Counted from the first letter of the stretch, positions 8,000-17,051 are shown. The stretch: DNA of 59,965 nt from JANMZR01 sp040385875 (GCA_040385875.1 JAZKGO010000060.1:1-59965), one strand, 5' to 3'. The notes: generated from the sequence alone by a model not told the origin. Numbers and translations are program-made.

Positions 8000-9274
8000 C
8001 TACAGCCCGAAAGCTTCTTTTACTTGATCCACATAATCTAGTTTTTCCCAAGTAAATAACTCCACTTCCACTTCTTTTATTCCATCAGGTCCTTTGAAAT
8101 ATTTTTTCACAATTTCATTTTTACGTCCCATATGGCCATAAGCAGCTGTTTCTGAGTAGATTGGGTTTCTCAATTTTAGTCTTTGTTCGATAGCATAGGG
8201 ACGCATATCAAAAATAGTTTCTACTTTTCTGGCGATTTCGCCATCGGTCATATTCACCTTTGCCGTGCGATAAGTATCAATGAAAATTCCGCACGGTTTG
8301 GCTACTCCAATCGCATAAGAAACTTGTACTAATACTTCGTCACAAAGGCCCGCTGCCACTAGATTTTTAGCCACGTGACGAGTAGCGTAAGCTGCCGAAC
8401 GGTCTACTTTTGAAGGGTCTTTTCCTGAAAAGGCTCCGCCACCATGAGCGCCTTTACCACCATAGGTATCCACAATAATTTTACGGCCGGTCAGTCCAGT
8501 ATCGCCATGTGGGCCTCCTATTACAAATTTTCCTGTTGGATTTATATGGTAAGTAATTTCATCTGTAAACAAAGCCTGTAGCTCAGGCTTCAAATTTGAT
8601 TTTACTCTCGGAATCACAATATTGATCACATCTGATTTGATTTTTGCCAACATAATTTCGTCTGCATCAAAGTCGTCGTGTTGGGTGGATACTACGATAG
8701 TATCGATGCGCTGAGGAACATTATCATCAGAATATTCGATGGTAACCTGACTTTTAGCATCTGGTCGTAAATACCCAATTAAATCGCTGTGATTATTTCG
8801 GATATCAGACATTTCCTGAAGTATTTTGTGTGCTAAATCCAATGCCAAAGGCATATAATTTTCAGTTTCACGTGTGGCGTAGCCAAACATCATTCCTTGG
8901 TCACCCGCACCTTGCGCATTGGCTTTTGATTCAAAATCTTGTCCAGTAACCCTGTCGACTCCTTGATTAATATCCGCTGATTGATCATGAATGGCAGAAA
9001 GAATACCGCAAGAATTGGCTTCAAACATATATTCAGATTTCGTATAACCTATTTTTCGGATTACGTCACGTGTAATCGACTGTACATCAAGATAGGTATT
9101 TGTTTTCACTTCACCTGCCAACACTACTTGGCCAGTAGTCACTAATGTTTCACAAGCTACTTTTGAATCTGGGTCAAAAGCCATGAAATTATCGATTAAA
9201 GCATCGGAAATCTGGTCAGCTACTTTGTCAGGATGTCCCTCAGAAACTGATTCAGATGTAAATAAATAGGCCAT
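8000..9274 (-). CDS. metK: S-adenosylmethionine synthetase
   Basis: Methionine adenosyltransferase, 424 residues, making SAM from methionine and ATP. Signatures: the N-terminal FTSESVSEGHPDKVADQ block (catalytic His in GHPDK), the hexapeptide-type GAGDQGMMFGYAT, and the phosphate-binding GGGAFSGKDPSKVDRSAAY. Slightly longer than the E. coli enzyme, as is common in Bacteroidota. A promoter match lies 38 nt upstream and a strong terminator follows. The 84-nt leader is too short for a SAM riboswitch. Confidence 0.98.
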   Translation of the reverse strand: MAYLFTSESVSEGHPDKVADQISDALIDNFMAFDPDSKVACETLVTTGQVVLAGEVKTNTYLDVQSITRDVIRKIGYTKSEYMFEANSCGILSAIHDQSADINQGVDRVTGQDFESKANAQGAGDQGMMFGYATRETENYMPLALDLAHKILQEMSDIRNNHSDLIGYLRPDAKSQVTIEYSDDNVPQRIDTIVVSTQHDDFDADEIMLAKIKSDVINIVIPRVKSNLKPELQALFTDEITYHINPTGKFVIGGPHGDTGLTGRKIIVDTYGGKGAHGGGAFSGKDPSKVDRSAAYATRHVAKNLVAAGLCDEVLVQVSYAIGVAKPCGIFIDTYRTAKVNMTDGEIARKVETIFDMRPYAIEQRLKLRNPIYSETAAYGHMGRKNEIVKKYFKGPDGIKEVEVELFTWEKLDYVDQVKEAFGL

Positions 9275-9311
9275 TATTGAATGTTTGGAAAATTGATTTA
9301 AAATAAAGATT

Positions 9312-9342
9312 CAAAGATACTATTTTTAGAATTTGTAGCCAA
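9312..9342 (-). promoter_or_regulatory. Bacteroidota-type promoter of metK
   Basis: On the minus strand TTG (9342-9340), 20 nt, then TATCTTTG (9319-9312), an exact match to the TAnnTTTG -7 consensus. The predicted transcript start gives a leader of about 30 nt ahead of the metK ATG. Confidence 0.5.
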
Positions 9343-9358
9343 AGAATAGATAAAAAGA

Positions 9359-10549
9359 CTATTTTTTGACGAAATTACAGACAATTCTTTTAAGAAATTC
9401 GTCTATTGCAGATTTTATAAAAGGTAATTTAGGTACTGAATTCATAAGCTTGATATCCTCGAAAAGAGTACTTTCTTCACTCAAAAATTTGAAAATGCTA
9501 TCCGCTTTGTTTTTACTAAAAAGCGAGGTAAATATTTCTGATTGTGGGGCTCTTTTGTATTTCATTACATTTAAAAGTACCGAATCCAAATATTTTTTCC
9601 ATGTACTTTTCCGCAAAGTTTGATTATCTAAACTTTTATTTTCCAATGCCTTTACTAATTGTTGGCAATAGTTTTGAGTGCGTTGAAAGCTATAACCTGT
9701 CGAGGGTTTTACAAAACCAGCGGCAGTTCCTATTTTAATTATACCACTCATATCCAAAAGATCAATTGACTCATCAGACATCGGAATAATACCAAACTCT
9801 GTTTCTTTAATGGTATATTGATCTGAATTTAAACCGTAATGTATTTTTAAATAGTTAGATAATTCCAACTCATATTCTTTTTTCTCAATTAAGTTATCTG
9901 AAAAAATAGTGAATTCAACCAAAGCTTTTTTTTCGGAAAAAGGAAGTACATAAACAAACCGACATTCATTTTTTTGATCCACTCTAAAATCGAAAAGGGT
10001 CGGTTTGTCTTTCTCGAAAATGAGTGAATTTGTTTCTATTACCCAACCCAAAAAATGTTGTAATAGGTTGTTATACTGTGGCTTATCGAATTTTGGAATA
10101 GAAATACTGTCAAATATATATTCGTTTGAAAAGTATTCGTTGGTTTCAGTTTTTACTGAATTATTAGCAATTGAAACTGCTTTTACTTGCTTAAAAGTGA
10201 TATTTGGATTGAGCTTGAGTTCCGGAATAATAAAATCATAAAAGTCGATACTTCTAATCATTTTATATTGATATTGCTCAAGTTTCAAAAATTTTGAAAA
10301 ATTGAAGTTACCATGAAACCAAAACCCATTCCATTTCCTGAATACTATTTCCTCAAAAGTTCCTGAATCATTTTCCCAAAAACACCAAGTATGGTCATTG
10401 CTATTTTTGAGAGATTGGTCTAAAATCAGGATTTTCTTAGATTTTAAGTTACTATTATTGATTTGATAGGCCAATGAAAGGGCAGCCATACCGCCCCCAG
10501 CAAAAATGTAATCAAATTGTAAATTTGGTTGATTCAGATTTGCTTCCAT
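9359..10549 (-). CDS. crtY: Lycopene beta-cyclase
   Basis: 396-residue FAD/NAD-binding cyclase that converts the ends of lycopene into beta-rings in carotenoid synthesis. Evidence: N-terminal dinucleotide fold YIFAGGGMAALSLAY, the CrtY-type NDHTWCFW motif, 'YKMIRSIDFYDFI', the FGIIPM block, and 'GTAAGFVKPSTGYSF' near the C-terminal third. No other carotenoid gene is in the window, so the rest of the pathway must lie elsewhere. It follows the J-domain gene by only 9 nt, which suggests co-transcription, and lies upstream of metK, which has its own promoter. Confidence 0.9.
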   Translation of the reverse strand: MEANLNQPNLQFDYIFAGGGMAALSLAYQINNSNLKSKKILILDQSLKNSNDHTWCFWENDSGTFEEIVFRKWNGFWFHGNFNFSKFLKLEQYQYKMIRSIDFYDFIIPELKLNPNITFKQVKAVSIANNSVKTETNEYFSNEYIFDSISIPKFDKPQYNNLLQHFLGWVIETNSLIFEKDKPTLFDFRVDQKNECRFVYVLPFSEKKALVEFTIFSDNLIEKKEYELELSNYLKIHYGLNSDQYTIKETEFGIIPMSDESIDLLDMSGIIKIGTAAGFVKPSTGYSFQRTQNYCQQLVKALENKSLDNQTLRKSTWKKYLDSVLLNVMKYKRAPQSEIFTSLFSKNKADSIFKFLSEESTLFEDIKLMNSVPKLPFIKSAIDEFLKRIVCNFVKK

Positions 10550-10558
10550 TACCCAAAA

Positions 10559-11002
10559 TTACGATGTTTGGTTACTTATTTTTCTATAGGTGTAATTGTG
10601 ATAAATATGGCGTCTGGCAAATCTGGTTAACGCTGCGGAGTTTCGCATTTTAGTATAAATATTTTCTGAAACCCCAAAATATTCATATTCACTTTTATCG
10701 TGATAATAAATTTTTAAAGCTTCTTTTTTATATTCAAAACCATCGATAAATGAAGTAGTGGTTAGTTTTAGGTATTCTTCTTTATTTTGCTCGTGTGTTT
10801 CGGGGGCAATGCTTACCAAAAAATGATAGCCTTCAATTATTTCCGTGCTTTTCAATTCAGCTTCTGCTTTTTTGGCTTCGTCATTGTTGAATTTATCAGG
10901 GTGCCATTCTTTTACTAAATTACGGTAAGTGGTTTTCAATTCTGCTAAATTAGTGTCTTTTGTAGCTCCAAAAAGTTTTCTGTAAGTTGTAATTCTTTTC
11001 AT
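10559..11002 (-). CDS. J-domain and KTSC domain fusion protein
   Basis: 147 residues. The N-terminus (about 1-65) is a DnaJ-like J domain with the diagnostic HPD (in VKEWHPDKF), expected to stimulate a DnaK-type ATPase. The C-terminal half (about 85-142) matches the KTSC domain: 'IYYHDKSEYEYFGVSENIY' followed by an RHIYHNY-type end. KTSC domains are often small stand-alone proteins of unknown, possibly RNA- or DNA-related, function. No glycine/phenylalanine region or zinc finger is present, so this is not a full DnaJ. It lies 9 nt upstream of crtY and diverges from the DEAD-box helicase. Confidence 0.8.
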   Translation of the reverse strand: MKRITTYRKLFGATKDTNLAELKTTYRNLVKEWHPDKFNNDEAKKAEAELKSTEIIEGYHFLVSIAPETHEQNKEEYLKLTTTSFIDGFEYKKEALKIYYHDKSEYEYFGVSENIYTKMRNSAALTRFARRHIYHNYTYRKISNQTS

Positions 11003-11118
11003 TCTAAAAGTAAATTGTATTTTTTTTATACAAAGTTAGGCTATAATTTGCATTATATTGCGAAATAGATGAATTGATTATAATATAATTGTTAAAATAC
11101 ATACAAATTTTAAATGAG

Positions 11119-11126
11119 TACCTTTG
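11119..11126 (+). promoter_or_regulatory. Possible -7 element of the DEAD-box helicase gene
   Basis: TACCTTTG matches the TAnnTTTG consensus 26 nt upstream of the ATG. No TTG is present at the expected -33 distance, so support is partial. Confidence 0.35.
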
Positions 11127-11151
11127 CATTTTACTCCATTTGATTCCGAAT

Positions 11152-12294
11152 ATGACATTTGAAAAGCTTAATTTATCTGAACCTCTTCTAAAAATAATTG
11201 CTGAGCAACTATATTCTGCCCCCTTTCCCATTCAAGCTCAAGCTATTCCTCCGATACTGGAGGGTAAAAATGTTTTGGGTATCGCCCAAACTGGTTCAGG
11301 TAAAACAGCCAGTTTTGTGTGGCCAATTTTAGAGCTGTTTCAACGAAAAAAAGTCTCAAGAAACTTGCATTTAAAAGTGTTGATTTTGGTGCCTACTCGT
11401 GAATTGGCTATTCAAATTGGAGAAGTTTTCGATACCTATTCGAATGAATTGCCCATTCACGTGAAACATAATGTTGTTTTTGGTGGGGTTCCCCTCAATC
11501 AACAAATGGTGACTTTGAAAAATACTGAAATATTGGTTGCTACACCTGGTAGGTTGTTGGATTTAGTTTCCACTCAATCGATTAATCTTTCTAAAATTGA
11601 GATTTTGGTGCTGGATGAAGCTGACAAAATGATGGACTTAGGCTTTCAAGAAGAGCTCAATCAGTTATTAGATTTATTGCCAAAGAAAAGGCAAAATATA
11701 CTATTTTCTGCAACATTAGATATTGAAAATGAGACGATTAAAAGAATATTGACTGTTGATCCAGTTGTAATTGAAATTAAGGCGACCGAAAAAACATTGA
11801 ATTTAATTCAGCAATCGGCTTATAGAATTAGTCCAGAACGCAAAGGACCGTTGCTGAGGTATTTGATTAAAACAAATGAGATGGAACAAGTTTTAGTGTT
11901 CGTATCAAGTGTGAGAACCGCTGATAATGTGGCCGAAAAATTGAGGAAAAACGGTATTGATGCGGAGGCCATTCACAGTAAAAGAACACAATCTGCACGC
12001 TCAGAGGCCATGTATCAATTTAAAAAAGGAAAATTACGAGTGCTTGTGGCCACTGACTTGGCCTCACGTGGTATTGATATTCACTTGTTGCCCTATGTGA
12101 TTAACTATGAGCTACCTCGCTCACCCACTGATTATATTCATAGAATCGGTCGCACGGGAAGAGCAGAGCTTTCTGGTGAGGCTATTTCTCTAATTTGCCC
12201 TGAAGATGAGCACCATTTTAAAATCATTCAGAAAAAAATGAGAGAAATAGTGCGGTTTTTTGACGCTGATGGCTTTGACTTGGGGAAGGTTTAG
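11152..12294 (+). CDS. DEAD-box RNA helicase
   Basis: 380-residue ATP-dependent RNA helicase core with no C-terminal extension, closest in style to RhlE/DbpA-type proteins. Motifs in order: Q motif (FPIQAQAIP), AQTGSGKT (45-52), PTRELA (81-86), TPGR, DEAD (155-158), SAT (186-188), ATDLASRGID and HRIGRTGR. The upstream in-frame ATG at 11089 would add a 21-residue stretch overlapping the promoter region, so MTFEKL at 11152 is chosen. Likely roles are RNA unwinding in ribosome assembly, decay or cold adaptation. Its stop is 2 nt from the end of the convergent antitoxin-like gene. Confidence 0.95.
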   Translation: MTFEKLNLSEPLLKIIAEQLYSAPFPIQAQAIPPILEGKNVLGIAQTGSGKTASFVWPILELFQRKKVSRNLHLKVLILVPTRELAIQIGEVFDTYSNELPIHVKHNVVFGGVPLNQQMVTLKNTEILVATPGRLLDLVSTQSINLSKIEILVLDEADKMMDLGFQEELNQLLDLLPKKRQNILFSATLDIENETIKRILTVDPVVIEIKATEKTLNLIQQSAYRISPERKGPLLRYLIKTNEMEQVLVFVSSVRTADNVAEKLRKNGIDAEAIHSKRTQSARSEAMYQFKKGKLRVLVATDLASRGIDIHLLPYVINYELPRSPTDYIHRIGRTGRAELSGEAISLICPEDEHHFKIIQKKMREIVRFFDADGFDLGKV

Positions 12295-12296
12295 TC

Positions 12297-12671
12297 TCAA
12301 TTGACTAATTCCTGAGCTGGTTCAGCTACAATTGATAAATTTCCATTTTGATTTTTGTAATTTTTTATAATGTTAATCAATTGAATATCAAGTGCTTGCT
12401 CCAATTTTGTTATTGTTTCTAAGGTCAAATTTTCAGAACCTTTTACTATTTTATTTACTTGCTGAGGGCTCACATTCATCATTTCAGCCAGAGTTTTCTG
12501 GCTCATGTTTTTTTCTTTCAAGGTAGTCAGAACCCGTAAAGCAATTGCCCCCGACTTATTCAGCCACTCTTGATTGGCAATTCTCCAACGGATTTTTTCC
12601 AACAAATCAGACTTTTCATCACTAACAAGCTTTAAAAAGTTCTTTAAATTCTCACTCTTTTCCATAGCCAT
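12297..12671 (-). CDS. HTH antitoxin-like protein, HigA/XRE type
   Basis: 124 residues with a helix-turn-helix of the XRE class at about residues 55-97 (LKEKNMSQKTLAEMMNVSPQ, then VNKIVKGSENLTLETI). The N-terminal 50 residues are predicted helical and may neutralise a partner. It lies 25 nt downstream of the RelE/HigB-like gene on the same strand, i.e. toxin first, antitoxin second, as in higBA modules. It probably binds the shared promoter and represses the pair; no operator was identified. An alternative start is the ATG at 12665 (MEKSEN). Confidence 0.75.
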   Translation of the reverse strand: MAMEKSENLKNFLKLVSDEKSDLLEKIRWRIANQEWLNKSGAIALRVLTTLKEKNMSQKTLAEMMNVSPQQVNKIVKGSENLTLETITKLEQALDIQLINIIKNYKNQNGNLSIVAEPAQELVN

Positions 12672-12696
12672 ATTATTTATTTTTACAAAAAACTAT

Positions 12697-13215
12697 TTAA
12701 AATATCAAATCATAAAAAGACTCTAAATCAAATACATTTTCAGATTGTAAATAATTTTTGCATTTATTTAATTTTGTCAATTCCAAATGTGTGTTTTCTT
12801 TTTCTTGCATTTTATGACTCAATTTGATTGCACCACCAGTAATTACATAACAATTCGCCTCAATTTTGATTGCGTAAATTCGTAGCCAACGCCGCTTTGC
12901 CTTTTGTTTTGAAAGCTCAATTACTCTAAATTCCAAATCATTTAAAGGCTTGAAAATTGAATCCAACGATTTGATATTTCTATTTACCAATTTTTCCAAG
13001 AAAACAATCAAGTTGTTTGTTTCTTGAATGGTAATTTCAACTGCTTCCTCAATTGTCAATCCAAAATAAAGTAAGTCTTTTTCATTTTCTGAATAATAAT
13101 TTTGCAGATATTCATAATCAGTCCAATTTTCTATTAGCCTTTCAAGTTCATAAAATTTCTCACCATCATATTTAAAAGACCATAATCCTTCCACAAATGT
13201 ACAAATAATTTTCAT
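12697..13215 (-). CDS. RelE/HigB-like toxin with long N-terminal region
   Basis: 172 residues. The C-terminal part around residues 95-150 resembles the RelE/HigB/Gp49-like fold: the basic segment KQKAKRRWLRIYAIKI followed by 'YVITGGAIKLSHKMQEKENT' and 'LELTKLNKCKNYL', a pattern seen beside HTH antitoxins in Bacteroidota. Residues 1-95 are additional acidic, mostly helical sequence not found in short HigB proteins. If functional it would be an mRNA interferase acting at the ribosome; activity is inferred only from fold-like sequence and the adjacent HTH gene. It begins 30 nt after lipA on the same strand. Confidence 0.6.
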   Translation of the reverse strand: MKIICTFVEGLWSFKYDGEKFYELERLIENWTDYEYLQNYYSENEKDLLYFGLTIEEAVEITIQETNNLIVFLEKLVNRNIKSLDSIFKPLNDLEFRVIELSKQKAKRRWLRIYAIKIEANCYVITGGAIKLSHKMQEKENTHLELTKLNKCKNYLQSENVFDLESFYDLIF

Positions 13216-13245
13216 GAAATCAACCTATGGGTTTATTTTTTATAT

Positions 13246-14130
13246 TTATTTTGCGCTTGGTGCCAAATGTCGCTCAGAATGGTAGCTCGATCTTACCAAA
13301 GCTCCTGCTTCTACGTATTCCAAACCACGTTTCAGGCCTTCCTCTTTGTACATGGCAAAGGTGTCTGGGTGAATCCACTCGGCCACTTCGATATGCATTT
13401 TGGTCGGTTGTAGATATTGACCCAATGTTAATACATCCAGTCCGTGGGCAACGTAATTTTCCATCACTTCAAATACCTCTTCTTTGGTTTCACCGAGGCC
13501 AAGCATTATTCCAGATTTAGTTCGCTTTCCAAAATCTTTAGTTCGTTGAATTTGCTCTAAACTACGCTCGTAACGGGCTTGTGGGCGCACTTGGCGGTAA
13601 AGTCTTGGTACCGTTTCTAGGTTATGTGAAACTACCTCTTGGCCCGCTTCAATCATTCTGTAGAGTGCCTCCCAATTTCCTTTTGTGTCTGGAATCAGGG
13701 TTTCAATAGTGGTTTCTGGGGTTAATTCTTTGATATTTTTTACGGTTTGATACCATATTTCAGCACCACGGTCCTTCAGTTCGTCACGGTTTACTGAAGT
13801 AATAACCGCATGTTTAACCTGCATCAATTTAATGGCTTCTGCCACACGGCGAGGTTCATCTTCATCATATTCATTGGGGCGGCCAGTAGCTACCGCACAA
13901 AAGCTGCACGACCGAGTACAAACATTTCCTAAAATCATAAATGTAGCAGTGCCAGCACCCCAACATTCACCCATATTTGGGCAATTACCTGACTGACAGA
14001 TAGTATGCAACTTGTACTCATCCACCAGCTTGCGTACACGTGCATAATCTTCACCAATTGGCAATTTAACACGCAACCAATCAGGTTTTTTAGTATGTTT
14101 TGGGCTGGCTATTACGGGTAATTCAATCAT
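13246..14130 (-). CDS. lipA: Lipoyl synthase
   Basis: Radical-SAM enzyme, 294 residues from MIELPVIAS, inserting two sulfur atoms into the octanoyl chain of lipoyl-dependent enzymes. Both [4Fe-4S] sites are visible: the auxiliary cluster motif C45-x4-C50-x5-C56 (CQSGNCPNMGEC) and the radical-SAM motif C71-x3-C75-x2-C78 (CTRSCSFC). The C-terminal serine of the RSSYHSE motif, a ligand of the auxiliary cluster, is present. An ATG at 14172 is in frame, but MIEL at 14130 fits the family N-terminus. A possible -7 element (TAAATTTG, minus strand, 14177 to 14170) lies upstream. Confidence 0.96.
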   Translation of the reverse strand: MIELPVIASPKHTKKPDWLRVKLPIGEDYARVRKLVDEYKLHTICQSGNCPNMGECWGAGTATFMILGNVCTRSCSFCAVATGRPNEYDEDEPRRVAEAIKLMQVKHAVITSVNRDELKDRGAEIWYQTVKNIKELTPETTIETLIPDTKGNWEALYRMIEAGQEVVSHNLETVPRLYRQVRPQARYERSLEQIQRTKDFGKRTKSGIMLGLGETKEEVFEVMENYVAHGLDVLTLGQYLQPTKMHIEVAEWIHPDTFAMYKEEGLKRGLEYVEAGALVRSSYHSERHLAPSAK

Positions 14131-14237
14131 AATTTTGGGTTTTCCTCTTTCGCTTATTTCAATAAAATGCAAATTTAAATTAATCGGTTCAGAATTAGTG
14201 AAGAAAATAAGATAAATGTGGAATAGTTATGCTTCGG

Positions 14238-14648
14238 TTATTCCTCCAAATCAATATTTTTATTTCGATTCTGCTTAACAATACCTCGCACTTTTTTTAT
14301 TTTAATTCGTTCATTTATAGCACTTTTAGTTGGTTTAGAAGGTCGTCTTATTTTTTCTATGTGAAAGGCCTTTTTTAACAAGTCATAAAATTTTTCCACC
14401 ACTAATTCTTTGTTTCTTAGTTGACTTCTATCTACTTGACAATCAATTTTCAGAATACCTTCCTGTGAAATTTTATTGACTTGTTTTTGCCAAAGCCGTG
14501 TTTTTTGCCAATCATTTAATATTTGAGAGCCATTAATATCAAAATAGAGCTCCACTTTTGACGAAACTTTGTTTACATTTTGCCCACCTGGCCCACTACT
14601 GCGAGTACTTTTGAAAATGAATTCAGTTGATAAATCGGGGATGGTCAT
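14238..14648 (-). CDS. arfB: Alternative ribosome-rescue factor ArfB (YaeJ-like)
   Basis: Peptidyl-tRNA hydrolase of 136 residues from MTIPDL. It carries the catalytic GGQ of class-I release factors (SSGPGGQNVNKVSSKVEL, GGQ at 21-23) but lacks codon-recognition domains, and has the Lys/Arg-rich C-terminal tail (KPTKSAINERIKIKK and beyond) that enters the mRNA channel of stalled ribosomes. Length fits ArfB and not RF1/RF2. An in-frame ATG at 14699 would add 17 residues not typical of the family. It precedes lipA on the same strand with about 107 nt between. Confidence 0.92.
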   Translation of the reverse strand: MTIPDLSTEFIFKSTRSSGPGGQNVNKVSSKVELYFDINGSQILNDWQKTRLWQKQVNKISQEGILKIDCQVDRSQLRNKELVVEKFYDLLKKAFHIEKIRRPSKPTKSAINERIKIKKVRGIVKQNRNKNIDLEE

Positions 14649-14794
14649 AAGTTTGAAGAAGTCGGAAGTCTTTTTAAGTCGTAAGTAATTATTGGTCAAA
14701 AGCTGTAAGCCAATCAGAATAGTAAAGAATCAATTTAGTGTGAAATTATTAAAATACTCGGTTTTTAACTATTTTTGAGAAGGTACTTTTAAAA

Positions 14795-14894
14795 NNNNNN
14801 NNNNNNNNNNNNNNNNNNNNNNNNNNNNNNNNNNNNNNNNNNNNNNNNNNNNNNNNNNNNNNNNNNNNNNNNNNNNNNNNNNNNNNNNNNNNNN
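14795..14894. other. Assembly gap (100 N)
   Basis: Exactly 100 N. It removes the first part of dinB; the missing coding part alone should be roughly 130 codons, so the true gap must be larger than 100 nt. Confidence 1.
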
Positions 14895-15580
14895 ACAAAA
14901 TTCTTCAAAAAACTCAACTAACGGCCTCAGCTGGAATATCTTATAATAAATTTTTGGCAAAAATAGCCTCCGATTTCAATAAACCAAATGGCCTATTTGT
15001 GATAAAGCCGCATAGAGCAGAAGCATTTGTAGACGAATTACCCGTAGCCAAATTTCATGGTGTGGGCAGAGTAACCACCGAAAAAATGCATAAACTGGGT
15101 ATTATGGTCGGTGCCGATTTAAAGAAATTAGAAGTACAAGAATTGGTGAAATATTTTGGAAAAGCTGGGCATTATTATTACAATATTGCCCGTGCAATAG
15201 ACATGAGGCAGGTTTCTGGTGATGGTACTCGCAAATCAATCGGTGCGGAAAACACTTTTAATACTGATTTATTCACTTTGGCCGAAATGCAAAATGGTTT
15301 AGAACCCATTGCAAACGAAGTATGGCGGAGATTAGAACGCTCAAATATTTATGGCCGAACCGTTACGCTAAAAGTTAAATTCAATAATTTTGAAATCATT
15401 ACCCGCAGTAAATCAGCCTTTCAGCCAATAAAGGAAAAAGCATTTTTCGAGAAAATAGTGGATGAATTATTAGAAAAAGAGTTCCCTTTTGAAAACGGAG
15501 TAAGACTTTTGGGGATTACTTTTTCAAATCTGGAGATAAATGAGGTACAAGAGGGGAAACAGTTGACGTTAAATTTTTGA
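14895..15580 (+). CDS. dinB: DNA polymerase IV, N-terminus lost in gap
   Basis: Y-family translesion polymerase. The visible 228 residues start within the palm (TASAGISYNKFLAKIASD, the SxGIxxNKxLAKxAS motif), then the thumb helix-hairpin-helix region 'VAKFHGVGRVTTEKMHKLGI', and the little-finger domain to the C-terminus (SIGAENTF, NIYGRTVTLKVKF). The catalytic N-terminal aspartate and the SxDE motif would lie in the gap. The C-terminal end (EVQEGKQLTLNF) resembles a beta-clamp-binding tail of the QLxLF type. Convergent with coaX, whose stop lies 3 nt away. Confidence 0.93.
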
Positions 15581-15583
15581 AAT

Positions 15584-16351
15584 CTAAGTATCGCTCAATT
15601 CGGAAATAATTTTCAACCCGTTTAAAGTAATATTTACATCTACCTCATCAAAAAAGGGATGCAACTGAGTCAATTTTGAGCTTAGGCCCCCCGTTGCGAT
15701 TACAATACATTTTTCACCAATTTCCTCTTTGATTTTTTCCAACATCTTTTCCACCATTCCAATATAACCCCACATTACACCTGCTTGTATGGCATGGACG
15801 GTGTTTTGCCCTATTACAGATTCAGGCACAATTAAAGGGACTTCTGGCAATTGTGCGGTATTCGAAAACAACGACTTTACAGCTGTATTAAGCCCTGGTG
15901 CAATCGAAACACCTAATATTTTGCCAGTTTTTGAGACGGTCGTAAAGGTAAGAGCTGTACCAAAATCAACCACTATGCAATTGTTTTTGTATTTTGAGAA
16001 TGCATATAAAGCATTGCAAACCAGATCAGTACCTATTTCTTGAGGTCGTAATATTTCTAAAGGGAGCTTTGGATAAATTGCCGGTCCTGTTATGATTGGC
16101 TCTGTGCCAAATAGATTGATGACCATTTCATTAATTGGAGCAGTTAAATGAGGCACTACAGAGCTTATAACCGATCGATCTATATCGGCAATTTTTAAAT
16201 TATTCTCCAAAAACAGAAACCTTAATTGGGCATCAAAATCTGACGATTGTTTTGAATAAGAGGATTCAATTCGGAATTGATGCCTCCAAATTACCCCATC
16301 ATTTATCCCAAAAACCACATCCGAGTTACCAATATCAATTGCTAAGAGCAT
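15584..16351 (-). CDS. coaX: Type III pantothenate kinase
   Basis: 255 residues; first step of coenzyme A synthesis (pantothenate to 4'-phosphopantothenate). ASKHA-fold signatures of CoaX: N-terminal 'LLAIDIGNSDVVFGI' phosphate loop, 'PQEIGTDLVCNALYAF', 'CIVVDFGTALTFTTV' with the catalytic Asp, 'GVSIAPGLNTAVKSLF', and 'VIATGGLSSKL'. It is preceded by a HAD phosphatase on the same strand with a 10-nt gap and is probably co-transcribed with it. Confidence 0.95.
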   Translation of the reverse strand: MLLAIDIGNSDVVFGINDGVIWRHQFRIESSYSKQSSDFDAQLRFLFLENNLKIADIDRSVISSVVPHLTAPINEMVINLFGTEPIITGPAIYPKLPLEILRPQEIGTDLVCNALYAFSKYKNNCIVVDFGTALTFTTVSKTGKILGVSIAPGLNTAVKSLFSNTAQLPEVPLIVPESVIGQNTVHAIQAGVMWGYIGMVEKMLEKIKEEIGEKCIVIATGGLSSKLTQLHPFFDEVDVNITLNGLKIISELSDT

Positions 16352-16361
16352 TTTTTTTCAA

Positions 16362-16979
16362 TTATAATTTTACATCAAATTTTGCCAGCTCCTCTAATAA
16401 ATCTAAGTCTTTAACAAAATGTATCGTATTAATATTCAATGCATTAGCTGCAATTATATTATGCAAATTGTCATCAATAAATATTGAATTTTCAGGCTGA
16501 ATTTGATAGCGTTTGAGCATAATTTCATAAAAATCCAGAAAAGGTTTACGGGTTTTTTCCTCACCAGATACTACAATACCATCAAACCATTCAAGAAATT
16601 TAAATCGCTCCATTTCCCGTGCCAAAGGCAATGTTTCATGGCTCCAATTGGTAAGGGCGTACACTTTGTAATCAGGATTTTGGATTGATTTTTTTAGGAC
16701 ATCCACAGTACTCTCTATCGCATCGCCCAGCATTTCAGTCCATTGTCCATAAAATGCTCTTATTTCGGGCTCCCATTCAGGAAATAGCTCTATTCTATCT
16801 TCGGTGGCCTGTGCAAGCGGGTATCCCGCATCCTGATCTTCGTTCCAATGGGAGGGGCAAACCTGCTCAAAAAAGAATTCCCTTTTTTCTCTATCTGGGA
16901 TTAACTTTTGAAAAACGTAATTCGGGTTCCAGTCAATGAGTACACCACCTAAATCAAAAATAATTGTATTAATTGCCAT
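16362..16979 (-). CDS. HAD superfamily phosphatase
   Basis: 205-residue HAD subfamily IA hydrolase. Motif I is IFDLGGVLIDW (nucleophile Asp), motif II is YALTNWS, motif III includes the lysine in EEKTRKPF, and motif IV is IFIDDN. The alpha-helical cap lies after motif I. The pattern is like YihX/epoxide-hydrolase-N-terminal type phosphatases acting on small phosphoesters; the substrate cannot be named. It lies 10 nt upstream of coaX on the same strand. Confidence 0.88.
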   Translation of the reverse strand: MAINTIIFDLGGVLIDWNPNYVFQKLIPDREKREFFFEQVCPSHWNEDQDAGYPLAQATEDRIELFPEWEPEIRAFYGQWTEMLGDAIESTVDVLKKSIQNPDYKVYALTNWSHETLPLAREMERFKFLEWFDGIVVSGEEKTRKPFLDFYEIMLKRYQIQPENSIFIDDNLHNIIAANALNINTIHFVKDLDLLEELAKFDVKL

Positions 16980-17051
16980 TCAGTTTAATTTATTTGAAAA
17001 TTAATGCATTTGAATTGATAATTTCATATTTTTAAATAAAATTTCATTTTC

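Noticed and set aside
9275..9358. SAM riboswitch ahead of metK
   Set aside because: The 84-nt space holds a promoter match and about 30 nt of leader; no room for an aptamer.
14769..14960. Small ORF across the gap on the minus strand
   Set aside because: It is the antisense of dinB and its reading depends on the arbitrary number of Ns.
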